Assembly: GCA_937951395.1 (NCBI GenBank)
Contig: CALFBV010000085.1
Coordinates: 1-6,908, forward strand
Origin: an uncultured Rubritalea sp.
GTDB taxonomy: Bacteria; Verrucomicrobiota; Verrucomicrobiia; Verrucomicrobiales; Akkermansiaceae
DNA: 6,908 nt
Reading direction: 5' to 3'
The notes under the pieces were generated by a model. The model made no database searches and was not told the DNA's origin. It saw only the letters and a list, made by a program, of their open reading frames with translations. A program made the translations under genes and the position numbers. This document shows positions 1 through 6,879 of this stretch, in pieces. The first letter of the stretch is position 1, and the number at the start of each line of letters is the position of its first letter.

Positions 1-79
1 TGTCATCCTTAGTTAGACCGAGTAGACTAGGGAGGAGTTGTTTTGTAATAGAGGCTGGGAGTTTGGATTCTGAACTCAT
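1..79 (-). CDS. Possible 5' end of an unidentified gene, cut by the window edge
   Basis: An ATG at 79-77 on the minus strand opens a frame with no stop to the window edge (26 codons, beginning MSSESKLPASITKQLLPSLL). The visible part looks like the start of a soluble protein with an amphipathic helix rich in leucine; there is no signal peptide. It lies in the same orientation as rplQ and begins only 24 bases after the T tract of the rplQ terminator. No Shine-Dalgarno sequence precedes the ATG, but the other genes here also lack one. The fragment is too short to identify a family, and an open frame of this length could occur by chance. Confidence 0.4.
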   Translation of the reverse strand, partial: MSSESKLPASITKQLLPSLLGLTKDD

Positions 80-103
80 GGTGGTAGTGGTAGAGGCTGA
101 ACT

Positions 104-150
104 AAAAAGCGCACCTTTAACGTATGAAAAATACGATCAAAGGTGCGCTT
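104..150 (-). terminator. Rho-independent terminator after rplQ
   Basis: A perfect 12-bp stem (107-118 with 139-150, arm AAGCGCACCTTT) encloses a second 5-bp stem (121-125 with 131-135, CGTAT/ATACG) with a five-base loop. Read on the minus strand, the 3' arm ends in a run of five T. It lies 29 bases past the rplQ stop codon, which is where the rpoA-rplQ transcript should end. The plus-strand reading lacks a comparable T run, so the element points one way. Confidence 0.88.
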
Positions 151-178
151 AAATTTTGTAATGTGAACTCAAGAAGAC

Positions 179-583
179 CTATGCTTCTGCAGTCTCAGTA
201 GCGTCATCTTCTGCTTCATCAGTAGCAATTCCGTCTACCCACTCAATGAGGGCCATTGGTGCTGAGTCTGAAACACGCTCGCCGAGCTTGGTGATGCGGC
301 AGTAACCGCCTTGACGATCTTTCGATGCTGGCGCTACTTTTTCAAAGAGTGCCTTGACGCTATCTTTTTGGCGCAGGAACGCTATTGCTTGTCTGCGTGC
401 GTGAAGATCACCACGCTTACCAAGAGTCACCATCTTCTCTGCTACAGGGCGGAGAGCTTTAGCTTTTCCCAGTGTCGTGCGGATCTTACCGTGCTGGATA
501 AGGCTGCATGTGAGGTTTGCGAGGAGTGAGCGTCGATGTGCTGCACTTCTTCCGAGTTTTACTGTCTTTTTGCGATTTCTCAT
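179..583 (-). CDS. rplQ: 50S ribosomal protein L17 (bL17)
   Basis: This 134-residue protein is bacterial ribosomal protein bL17, a component of the large subunit located near the peptide exit tunnel. The N-terminus MRNRKKTVKLGRSAAHRRSL matches the family's basic MRHRK...L.R...HR start. The RTTLGKAKALRPVAEKMVTL segment and the C-terminal GGYCRITKLGERVSDSAPMALIEWVD block (about 92-117) are also characteristic. After residue 117 there is an acidic tail (DGIATDEAEDDATETAEA), which varies between species and makes the protein slightly longer than the E. coli form. The gene follows rpoA after 34 bases, the usual order, and is followed by a strong terminator, so it is the last gene of the unit. The stop is TAG. 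The ATG start is fixed by the conserved N-terminus even though only a weak purine stretch (AGAAAG) precedes it. Confidence 0.97.
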   Translation of the reverse strand: MRNRKKTVKLGRSAAHRRSLLANLTCSLIQHGKIRTTLGKAKALRPVAEKMVTLGKRGDLHARRQAIAFLRQKDSVKALFEKVAPASKDRQGGYCRITKLGERVSDSAPMALIEWVDGIATDEAEDDATETAEA

Positions 584-617
584 CGTGATTATTCTTTCTA
601 ATTGTAATTGTTACTGA

Positions 618-1754
618 CTATTCGTCATTTAAGTTTTGAGCGATGAGATCTGCGAGACCCACCGGTGTTTCTTCCTCTGCGCTGAGACGCGGTGCCAAAA
701 CTGATGGCATAGGTCCAGTGAGGAGTGATGGATCAAGTGACATTCCGAGTCCGAGCCCGAGCTCCTGGAGTTTGTCTTTGATTTCATTGAGTGATTTCTT
801 ACCGAAGTTACGGTACTTGAGCATCTCTGCTTCTGACTTGAGAGCAAGCTGACCCACGCTAGTGATGTTAGCATTGTTGAGGCAGTTAGCCGCACGCACT
901 GAGAGTTCGATCTCGTTTACGCTCATGTTGAGAAGTTTCTTAAGAGCTGCATTCTCTTCTGATTGCTCAGGAGCTGCGTTCTCGAATTCTACTGCATTGT
1001 CATCGTAGTTCACGAACACGTCTAGGTGATGTCTCATGATGGATGATGCCTGGAGTAGAGCTTCTGCTGGCTCGATACGTCCATCTGTCCAGATGTCTAA
1101 ATCTAGCTTATCGAAGTCAGTCATCTGACCCACACGGGTCTGACCGATTGAGTATTTAACACGTGTTACAGGTGAGAAAATAGAGTCGATCGCGATCACG
1201 CCGATTGGCATGTCTGGACGCTTGTTTTCATCTCCAGTGTTAAATCCACGACCTACTTTGATTTCAAATTCACAGTCGAACTTAGTCTTGCGGTCGAGTG
1301 TACAAATGATCTGGTCCTTGTTCACTACCTGATAGATGTTGTCATCAGTGATGTCACCAGCGGTGACTACGCCTTCTTTCTCTACCTTGAGAACTAGAAC
1401 GCGTGGCTCTTTGTCAAAGTGCTTAAATTTTACCTTCTTAAGATTAAGGATGATGTCAGTGACATCTTCTACCACTCCAGCTAGGCTAGAGAACTCATGC
1501 TGCACACCTGCGATGCGCACAGAAGTTATCGCAGCACCCTCTAGTGAGGAGAGCAATACGCGGCGGAGTGAGTTACCAATGGTGTGACCAAATCCACGCT
1601 CGAAAGGCTCGGCGGTGAAGTGTGCATAGGTATCAGTCTCAGTGTCTTCGTCCTTAATGAGACGGCTAGGGATTTCGAAGCGATCAAGATGGATTGGCTT
1701 GTTCTCTTCTACTTCTTCGTTAGTTACTTCTTCGTTAGTTGTGTCTTCTGACAT
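618..1754 (-). CDS. rpoA: DNA-directed RNA polymerase subunit alpha
   Basis: This is the alpha subunit of RNA polymerase, which dimerises to nucleate assembly of the enzyme and contacts UP-element DNA and activators. With the start chosen here it has 378 residues. The N-terminal domain (about 25-250) contains the hallmark EPFERGFGHTIGNSLRRVLLSS (49-70) and the VEDVTDIILNLK block (95-106). A variable linker follows (251-270). The C-terminal domain (about 271-340) has ELSVRAANCL, in which R287 matches the DNA-binding arginine 265 of E. coli, and the second helix-hairpin-helix region YRNFGKKSLNEIKDKL. Two features are unusual: an acidic N-terminal stretch of about 20 residues with the repeat TNEEVTNEEV, and a tail of about 38 residues after the C-terminal domain. 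The frame is open upstream to a TTG at 1892, giving 46 more residues. I prefer the ATG at 1754 because the extra part resembles no known alpha sequence, although no clear Shine-Dalgarno motif precedes this ATG. No rpsD lies upstream. Confidence 0.96.
   Translation of the reverse strand: MSEDTTNEEVTNEEVEENKPIHLDRFEIPSRLIKDEDTETDTYAHFTAEPFERGFGHTIGNSLRRVLLSSLEGAAITSVRIAGVQHEFSSLAGVVEDVTDIILNLKKVKFKHFDKEPRVLVLKVEKEGVVTAGDITDDNIYQVVNKDQIICTLDRKTKFDCEFEIKVGRGFNTGDENKRPDMPIGVIAIDSIFSPVTRVKYSIGQTRVGQMTDFDKLDLDIWTDGRIEPAEALLQASSIMRHHLDVFVNYDDNAVEFENAAPEQSEENAALKKLLNMSVNEIELSVRAANCLNNANITSVGQLALKSEAEMLKYRNFGKKSLNEIKDKLQELGLGLGMSLDPSLLTGPMPSVLAPRLSAEEETPVGLADLIAQNLNDE
1711..1740 (-). repeat. Perfect 15-bp tandem duplication inside the rpoA 5' end
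   Basis: The 15-base unit ACTTCTTCGTTAGTT (plus strand) occurs twice, head to tail and without mismatch, at 1711-1725 and 1726-1740. Its length is a multiple of three, so it keeps the frame and encodes TNEEV twice at the acidic N-terminus of the alpha subunit. The identity at the nucleotide level suggests a recent duplication by replication slippage in a non-essential part of the protein. Confidence 0.95.
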
Positions 1755-2081
1755 AATGTCTATATGTGTTAGTCGGGTTACCGCTCTGGCGAGATTGAAT
1801 AGCGCCGCTACCATAGCATTGCTCAGAGGACCTACGACCGGGTTGACTTCTCGCGGGGCGGTGAATAAATGCTCTTCATAGCGAAAAAGCAATCATATTT
1901 TTCTTTTTGGAGCCTTTTTATTCTCCTGATTGCCTTAGAGGTAAGTTTTTCTTAAACGCCACAAAATACTTAAACTGAGCCTACAGCGAAAAAAGTAACA
2001 TTTTATATTAAATTTGGCTTGCACCTTAGCGCGTTTTGGTTAGTTTCCTGCCCGCTGCAAGATGATTGCGGAACGATTGAT
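1755..2081. other. Divergent intergenic region between rpoA and tRNA-Asp
   Basis: This 327-base gap divides into two parts of very different composition. Positions 1771-1860, next to rpoA, are about 60% GC by hand count. Positions 1881-2010 are about 32% GC. The GC-rich part would form the 5' leader of the rpoA transcript. In it GCGAGA (minus strand, 1854-1849) is complementary to TCTCGC (1794-1789), enclosing short hairpins such as TAGC-GGC-GCTA. The AT-rich part should hold the rpoA promoter; a TATAAA on the minus strand near 2002-2007 is a possible -10 box, but I see no convincing -35 partner. The right end holds the likely tRNA promoter, listed separately. I see no other gene in this gap. 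Confidence 0.6.
2019..2046 (+). promoter_or_regulatory. Probable sigma-70-type promoter of tRNA-Asp
   Basis: TTGCAC at 2019-2024 is a fair -35 box and TAGTTT at 2041-2046 a modest -10 box, separated by 16 bases. A GC-rich stretch (CCTGCCCGC) follows the -10 box, as is common in promoters of stable RNA genes under stringent control. The tRNA begins 35 bases downstream, leaving a short 5' leader for RNase P to remove. The assignment rests on consensus similarity and position only. Confidence 0.5.
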
Positions 2082-2158
2082 GGAGCGGTAGCTCAATTGG
2101 TTAGAGCACCGGCCTGTCACGCCGGAGGTTGCGGGTTCGATTCCCGTCCGCTCCGCCA
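2082..2158 (+). tRNA. tRNA-Asp (anticodon GTC)
   Basis: The 77 bases fold into a complete cloverleaf. The acceptor stem is GGAGCGG (2082-2088) with CCGCTCC (2148-2154). The D arm is GCTC/GAGC. The anticodon stem CCGGC/GCCGG encloses the loop CTGTCAC with anticodon GTC at 2116-2118. The T arm contains the standard TTCGATT loop. The discriminator base is G (2155), the identity element expected for aspartate tRNA, and the 3' CCA is encoded (2156-2158). It reads GAC and GAU codons. It stands alone between divergent rpoA and convergent purL and is followed within 15 bases by a terminator hairpin. Confidence 0.98.
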
Positions 2159-2172
2159 CTCAGTTTGATCAT

Positions 2173-2210
2173 AAAAAAGCTCCACAGAGAATTTCTCGTG
2201 GAGCTTTTTT
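2173..2210. terminator. Bidirectional rho-independent terminator between tRNA-Asp and purL
   Basis: AAAAAAGCTCCAC (2173-2185) pairs perfectly with GTGGAGCTTTTTT (2198-2210), giving a 13-bp stem. It is extended inward by GAGA/TCTC (2187-2190 with 2194-2197) around an ATT loop, with one bulged A. Both flanks supply a run of six T on the 3' side of the GC-rich stem, whichever strand is read. It begins 14 bases after the tRNA on the plus strand and 35 bases after the purL stop on the minus strand, so it can end both transcripts. Confidence 0.93.
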
Positions 2211-2245
2211 GTTTGCTGCGTTTGAGTATGATCAGGGTATTTCTA

Positions 2246-5200
2246 TTACTGGAAATATTCAACTCCAGCCTTAAACAACGGCTGGTGCTTATTTCCTGGA
2301 ACGTTCTTGGCTACGTTTGTGCCGCGTCTTTCTGTGTGACCCATTTTGCCGAGGACTCTGCCGCATGGGCTGGTGATGCCTTCGATGGCGAATACTGAGC
2401 CGTTAGGGTTATGAGCAATATCCATGGATGGATTGCCTGAGAGGTCAGTGTATTGTGTAGCGATCTGACCGCTGGCAGCTAATGCGCGAACGTCTTCTTC
2501 TGTGGCGATGAGTTTTCCTTCGCCATGTGAGAAGGGTATGTTGTGCAGGTCGCCGACTTGTGCATTTGCAAGCCATGGCGATAGGTTAGATGCGATGCGT
2601 GTAGTAGCATAGGTCGCGATGTGACGACCGATGTCATTAAACGTTAGAGTGGGTGTTCCTGCTTTCGGGTCGCGGATTTCACCATAAGGAACGAGTCCTG
2701 TTTTGATGAGTGCTTGGAAGCCATTACAGATACCGAGGACGAGTCCATCGCGGTTCTTGATGAGATCCATTACGGCATCTGCTACTTGTGGGTTGCGTAG
2801 CACGGTGGCGATGAATTTACCTGAGCCATCTGGCTCATCACCTGCAGAGAATCCACCTGGGATCATGAGGATCTGTGACTCACGGATTTGCTGGGCGAGT
2901 TCTGCTAGAGACTCTTCTACGTGCTTAGAGGTAAGGTTTCTGAAGACTGAGATGTGGGCATCTCCACCAGCTTCGTTGAACATTTTTGCTGAATCATATT
3001 CAGAGTTTGTTCCGGGGAAGCAGGGAACTACTACCTTTGGTTTAGCATTGGCCTTAGAAGTGGATTTTCTAGGTGTTTCTCCAATATAGTTAAATGTGTC
3101 CAGTTCTGTGTGGGCGACTTCAGCTTGGGTTGGGTAGATGGCTTCTAAGGTTCCTGACCATGCGGCGAGGAGGGTATCTAGGCAGATCTTATCTCCGTTG
3201 ATAGAGAGGCAGTTGTCTGTGCTGGTAGTTCCGATGTTGATGGCGTTGAGTGACTCTGGGAGTGACTCACCAGTCTTAACTTCTACGATCCAGTTGAAAT
3301 AGCGCTCTTTGTAAAGGTCTTCGCTTGTCTCGATGACTGCTCCGATTTTATTTCCAAATGACATCTTAGAAAGTCCAACTGCAATACCTCCTTCAGCAAG
3401 TGAATGGATAGCATTTATTCTGCCTTCGACATTCACAGCGTAGAGCATAGACGCGAAAGTCTTGAGGATTTCGAAGTCTGGGCAATGGTTCGCATCGCGC
3501 GGGACGCTAACTAGGTAGAGGTCACTGCCGGCTTCTTTGAATTCTGGTGATACTGTTAGAGATGCTTTTCCAGGTGCTACGGCGAAAGAGACGAGAGTCG
3601 GTGGAACGTCTATGTCGTTGAACGTGCCAGACATGGAATCCTTACCTCCAATGGCTCCGAGACGGAGTTCATTCTGCGCGGTGAAGGCTCCGAGTAGAGC
3701 GGAGAATGGCTTGCCCCAGCGTGTTGCGTCGGTGCCTAGTTTCTCGAAGTATTCCTGAAGTGTGAGGCGGATGTCATCGATGTGTGCGCCAGATGCCACG
3801 ATGCGGCAGACGGATTCGGTAACTGCGTAGAGTGCTCCGTGGTATGGTGACCAGCTAGCAATGTTCGCATTGAAGCCCCATGCCATGTGTGATGTGGTGT
3901 CGGTATGTCCTTCTGTTAGAGGTATTTTCGCGACCATGGCATCGATTGGTGTGAGCTGATATTTTCCGCCAAATGGCTGGAGTACCGTTCCTGCTCCAAC
4001 GGATGAGTCAAACATTTCACCCAATCCTTTTTGTGAGCATGAGTTGAGGTCGGAGAGGGCGGTAATGAATTTTTCGACAGTGTCGTTCTTAGTTGAAACA
4101 GATGCGAGTGGTTTCCCAATTGGTGTCTCATTAGCGGGGGTAGAAACTCTAATGGAAGTATCTAACTGCACTCCATTTGTTTCTAGAAAGACACGGGAAA
4201 AGTCTACGATCTTCTTGCCTTTATAGGAGATCACTAAACGCCCACTATCGGTGACGTCTGCCACGTGGGTGCACTCTAGGTTTTCCTTGTCGCACTCTGC
4301 TTTGAAATACTCAATAGTGGATGGATCCACACAGATAGCCATGCGTTCTTGAGACTCAGAGATCGCTAGTTCAGTTCCGTCTAGGCCATCATATTTTTTT
4401 GGGATGTCATCGAGTCTGATGTCGAGTGATGGTGCTATTTCTCCAATGGCTACGGAGACTCCACCAGCACCGAAGTCATTGCATACTTTGATTTTAGGTG
4501 CGAGTTCTGCGTTACGGAACAAGCGTTGGATTTTTCTTTCAGTAGGGGCGTTTCCTTTCTGAACCTCAGCAGAGTTATCTAGTGCGGTATCGGTATGTTC
4601 TTTAGATGAACCAGTGGCTCCGCCTACTCCGTCACGACCAGTACGTCCGCCAATGAGGAGGATAACATCACCAGTAGCAGGGCTGCCGCGGAATACATTT
4701 TTCTTTGGAGCAGCGGCAACTACGGCACCTATCTCCATGCGTTTAGCCACATAGTTAGGGTGGTAAACTTCTGAAACCTGACCAGTAGCAAGACCGATTT
4801 GATTTCCGTAAGATGAGTATCCATGTGCAGCACCCTTGCAGATGACTCGCTGTGGAAGTTTGCCATCTAGAGTGTCTGCGAATGGTGTGCGAGGGTCAGC
4901 AGCTCCAGTCACGCGCATTGCTTGGAAGACATAGGATCTTCCTGAAAGTGGGTCACGGATGCATCCGCCAAGACAGGTAGCAGCGCCACCGAATGGCTCG
5001 ATCTCAGTAGGGTGGTTATGCGTCTCATTTTTAAACATGAGAAGCCACTCTTGGTCTATGCCATCAATATCTACTGGGATGACGATGGATGCGGCGTTGA
5101 TCTCTTCAGAGATTTCGACGTTGTCGAGTTCGCCCGTCTTGCGGAGTTCTTTCATTCCGATGAGAGCTATATCCATGAGAGTCTCAGGACGCGTGTCTAT

Positions 5201-5986
5201 CTTTTCGCCATAGACTGCTTCGCGGGTTTCTTGATACTGCTTGTAAGCATTTTCAATTACTCCTGTGCCTTGGTCGAACTCTACATTAGTGATCTTAGTA
5301 GCAAAGGTGGTGTGTCGACAATGATCTGACCAATAGGTATCCAGCATCTTGATCTCAGTGATGGTCGGGTTTCTGCCTTCTTCATCTCGAAAATATCTCT
5401 GAGTGAAGATCAGATCTTCAGCGCTCATTGCTAGTCCTAACTCGTTGCGTTTCTCGCGGAGTTGCTCATCCGTAGATGTTATGAACCATTTTAGCACTTC
5501 TACGTCCTCAGGAGGGGAGACCTTTAGTTCTAGCGTTTCAGGCTTATCCATGGATGCCTCACGGGAGTCTACTGCATTGATTGTGTATGCTTTTATCGTA
5601 GTGAGTTGATTAGCGGAGATGTTTCCATCGAGAATGATGATCTTGGCTGCCGCTACGCGTGGCTTTGCTTCTTGAGTGAGAATTTGCACACACTGAGCGG
5701 CTGAGTCAGCACGCTGATCATACTGCCCTGGGAGATACTCTACAGCAAAGACTAGCTCGCTGTTAGAGGCTGTTAGGGTATCGGAAGCAGTAGCTATTTG
5801 TGGTTCAGAAAGGATGAGCTTAGCTGCGTTATCAAACTGCTCGTCACTTAGGCCGTCGACATCATAGCGTTGGATGATTCGAACATTCTTAAGCTCTGTT
5901 AGATTGAGGTTTTCTTTAAGATCATGAAGGAGTGAGCGTGCTTCAGCATTGTGCTCAGATTGTTTTTCGACGAAGATGCGGTGCAT
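2246..5986 (-). CDS. purL: Phosphoribosylformylglycinamidine synthase (FGAM synthase), single-chain form
   Basis: This 1246-residue cytoplasmic enzyme converts FGAR, glutamine and ATP to FGAM, the fourth step of de novo purine synthesis. The N-terminal region (about 1-150) occupies the PurS-like position; its start, MHRIFVEKQ..., with RYDVDGLSDEQF, resembles the clade II single-chain enzymes known from clostridia and relatives. The synthetase part has YWSDHCRHTTF (218-228), KNETHNHPTEIEPFGGAATC (319-338) and a second AIRS-type half with GAIGGKDSMSGTF (777-789). The glutamine amidotransferase domain begins near 983 (KVVVPCFPGTNSEYD) and contains GGFSAGDEPDGSGKF, the nucleophile C1087 in GICNGFQ, and the H1154/E1156 pair in PFSHGEGK. 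The family's key motifs are all present and there is no frameshift, so the enzyme should work without separate PurS and PurQ. The ATG is fixed by the conserved N-terminus, although no Shine-Dalgarno motif precedes it. The 59-base gap to the upstream gene shows no purine riboswitch or PurR-like site that I can recognise. Confidence 0.97.
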   Translation of the reverse strand: MHRIFVEKQSEHNAEARSLLHDLKENLNLTELKNVRIIQRYDVDGLSDEQFDNAAKLILSEPQIATASDTLTASNSELVFAVEYLPGQYDQRADSAAQCVQILTQEAKPRVAAAKIIILDGNISANQLTTIKAYTINAVDSREASMDKPETLELKVSPPEDVEVLKWFITSTDEQLREKRNELGLAMSAEDLIFTQRYFRDEEGRNPTITEIKMLDTYWSDHCRHTTFATKITNVEFDQGTGVIENAYKQYQETREAVYGEKIDTRPETLMDIALIGMKELRKTGELDNVEISEEINAASIVIPVDIDGIDQEWLLMFKNETHNHPTEIEPFGGAATCLGGCIRDPLSGRSYVFQAMRVTGAADPRTPFADTLDGKLPQRVICKGAAHGYSSYGNQIGLATGQVSEVYHPNYVAKRMEIGAVVAAAPKKNVFRGSPATGDVILLIGGRTGRDGVGGATGSSKEHTDTALDNSAEVQKGNAPTERKIQRLFRNAELAPKIKVCNDFGAGGVSVAIGEIAPSLDIRLDDIPKKYDGLDGTELAISESQERMAICVDPSTIEYFKAECDKENLECTHVADVTDSGRLVISYKGKKIVDFSRVFLETNGVQLDTSIRVSTPANETPIGKPLASVSTKNDTVEKFITALSDLNSCSQKGLGEMFDSSVGAGTVLQPFGGKYQLTPIDAMVAKIPLTEGHTDTTSHMAWGFNANIASWSPYHGALYAVTESVCRIVASGAHIDDIRLTLQEYFEKLGTDATRWGKPFSALLGAFTAQNELRLGAIGGKDSMSGTFNDIDVPPTLVSFAVAPGKASLTVSPEFKEAGSDLYLVSVPRDANHCPDFEILKTFASMLYAVNVEGRINAIHSLAEGGIAVGLSKMSFGNKIGAVIETSEDLYKERYFNWIVEVKTGESLPESLNAINIGTTSTDNCLSINGDKICLDTLLAAWSGTLEAIYPTQAEVAHTELDTFNYIGETPRKSTSKANAKPKVVVPCFPGTNSEYDSAKMFNEAGGDAHISVFRNLTSKHVEESLAELAQQIRESQILMIPGGFSAGDEPDGSGKFIATVLRNPQVADAVMDLIKNRDGLVLGICNGFQALIKTGLVPYGEIRDPKAGTPTLTFNDIGRHIATYATTRIASNLSPWLANAQVGDLHNIPFSHGEGKLIATEEDVRALAASGQIATQYTDLSGNPSMDIAHNPNGSVFAIEGITSPCGRVLGKMGHTERRGTNVAKNVPGNKHQPLFKAGVEYFQ

Positions 5987-6045
5987 AGGTATGACTTTTG
6001 TTAGATGTGAATCTTATGTGTTATAGTGTCCCAGATAGATGAGGG

Positions 6046-6879
6046 TTATTTTCTAATAGGGTCGATGGGGGCTCTTGCAAGAGACTCGAAACTGTTAAGA
6101 TCGGTCCGGGTTGATGGGGCTTCTTTGACGTCTAATGTCCAGCGCTCTTCATCTTGACTTCTGTAGTGCAAGAAATGCGCAAGCTTCTCATAGCCATCAG
6201 TTCCATAAATAGTGATCTGATTAGTTCCTGATTCTAGGAATTTTCCTTCCTCAAACTCGTGTGTAAATGGATCCCCCTTTGGTCTAAGCTGGTCTTTTAG
6301 TCCTTCTTCGTAGCTATAGAAAACAGAGCGAATCACGCCAGAGGTGGATCCAGAGCCTAAAGTTATAGTCGCTGATGGGACTAATGCGACACCAAATTTA
6401 AAGTTGTTTCCTGCCGGCTCTGTCCACCATGTCTCTATTTCCTCAATGTGGGCATACTCACCCTGTGCTGGTACGTTTGTTTCGTATTTCTTTGCTGTCG
6501 AGAAATCGTGCTGATTTGAAACGTAATTTATCAAATACCCAAACAGCCCAGCAATGAGTAAGTAGCAAGCAATAGTGGCTACCTTTTCGATAGGAGTTTT
6601 TGGCTGTTTAGATTGTCTAACGATTGGAGTAGCCCTATTTTTAGGAGTGAGTATGACTCCGTCTTGTTCTGCTATTGCTTCTGCTGTTGCAGTAGCGAGG
6701 ATCTCGTCGACGTTCTTATCTGCTATGTCAGGAAGCTCTTCTTGGTTTATACTGGACTTGTATAGATCTAGTGAATTTATGATGTCTTTTTCACAAGGTG
6801 TTTCGATGACAGGCTCGTGCTCAGAAATTGGCTTAATGTCTTGCGGTTGTGTTTTTTCTAGAAGCTTTTTTTCTATCAT
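6046..6879 (-). CDS. Uncharacterised single-pass membrane protein
   Basis: I do not recognise this protein family. As drawn it has 277 residues. Residues 1-98 are hydrophilic, acidic and probably mostly disordered. One hydrophobic segment, about 99-120 (KVATIACYLLIAGLFGYLINYV), is preceded by basic residues (RQSKQPK), so by the positive-inside rule the N-terminus should be cytoplasmic and the C-terminal half exported. Residues about 140-255 look like a compact domain with alternating beta-strand-like stretches (FKFGVALVPSATITLG, GVIRSVFYSY, NQITIYG) and several aromatic residues. There is no cleavable signal peptide, lipobox or catalytic motif. The stop lies 59 bases before purL on the same strand, so the two could be co-transcribed, but nothing links their functions. 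The frame stays open upstream to the window edge (reading TDEEEEELK before the ATG), so the true start may lie outside. Alternatively, this ATG overlaps by ATGA the stop of another frame. Confidence 0.75.
   Translation of the reverse strand: MIEKKLLEKTQPQDIKPISEHEPVIETPCEKDIINSLDLYKSSINQEELPDIADKNVDEILATATAEAIAEQDGVILTPKNRATPIVRQSKQPKTPIEKVATIACYLLIAGLFGYLINYVSNQHDFSTAKKYETNVPAQGEYAHIEEIETWWTEPAGNNFKFGVALVPSATITLGSGSTSGVIRSVFYSYEEGLKDQLRPKGDPFTHEFEEGKFLESGTNQITIYGTDGYEKLAHFLHYRSQDEERWTLDVKEAPSTRTDLNSFESLARAPIDPIRK

Noticed and set aside
104..150. L17 downstream element-type structured RNA after rplQ
   Set aside because: A long hairpin followed by a T tract on the transcript strand is fully explained as an intrinsic terminator, and the known element is reported mainly from Firmicutes.
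1755..1892. 46-residue upstream extension of rpoA starting at a TTG
   Set aside because: The extra residues resemble no alpha subunit, the start codon would be TTG, and an ATG at 1754 leaves a normal acidic N-terminus. It is kept only as an alternative in the findings.
2129..2398. Plus-strand frame of 89 codons beginning in the tRNA T arm
   Set aside because: Its first residues (MRVRFPSAPP) are simply a translation of the tRNA 3' half, and it then crosses the terminator and the 3' end of purL. This is a well-known kind of spurious gene call.
2703..3089. 128-codon plus-strand open frame
   Set aside because: It lies entirely antisense to the conserved glutaminase region of purL and has no protein-like features of its own.
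5012..5329. 105-codon plus-strand open frame
   Set aside because: It is antisense to conserved synthetase motifs of purL, including the NETHNHPTEIEPFGG region; no independent coding evidence.
5987..6045. Purine riboswitch or PurR operator before purL
   Set aside because: The gap is only 59 bases, too short for a complete purine riboswitch with expression platform, and no palindromic operator was recognisable.
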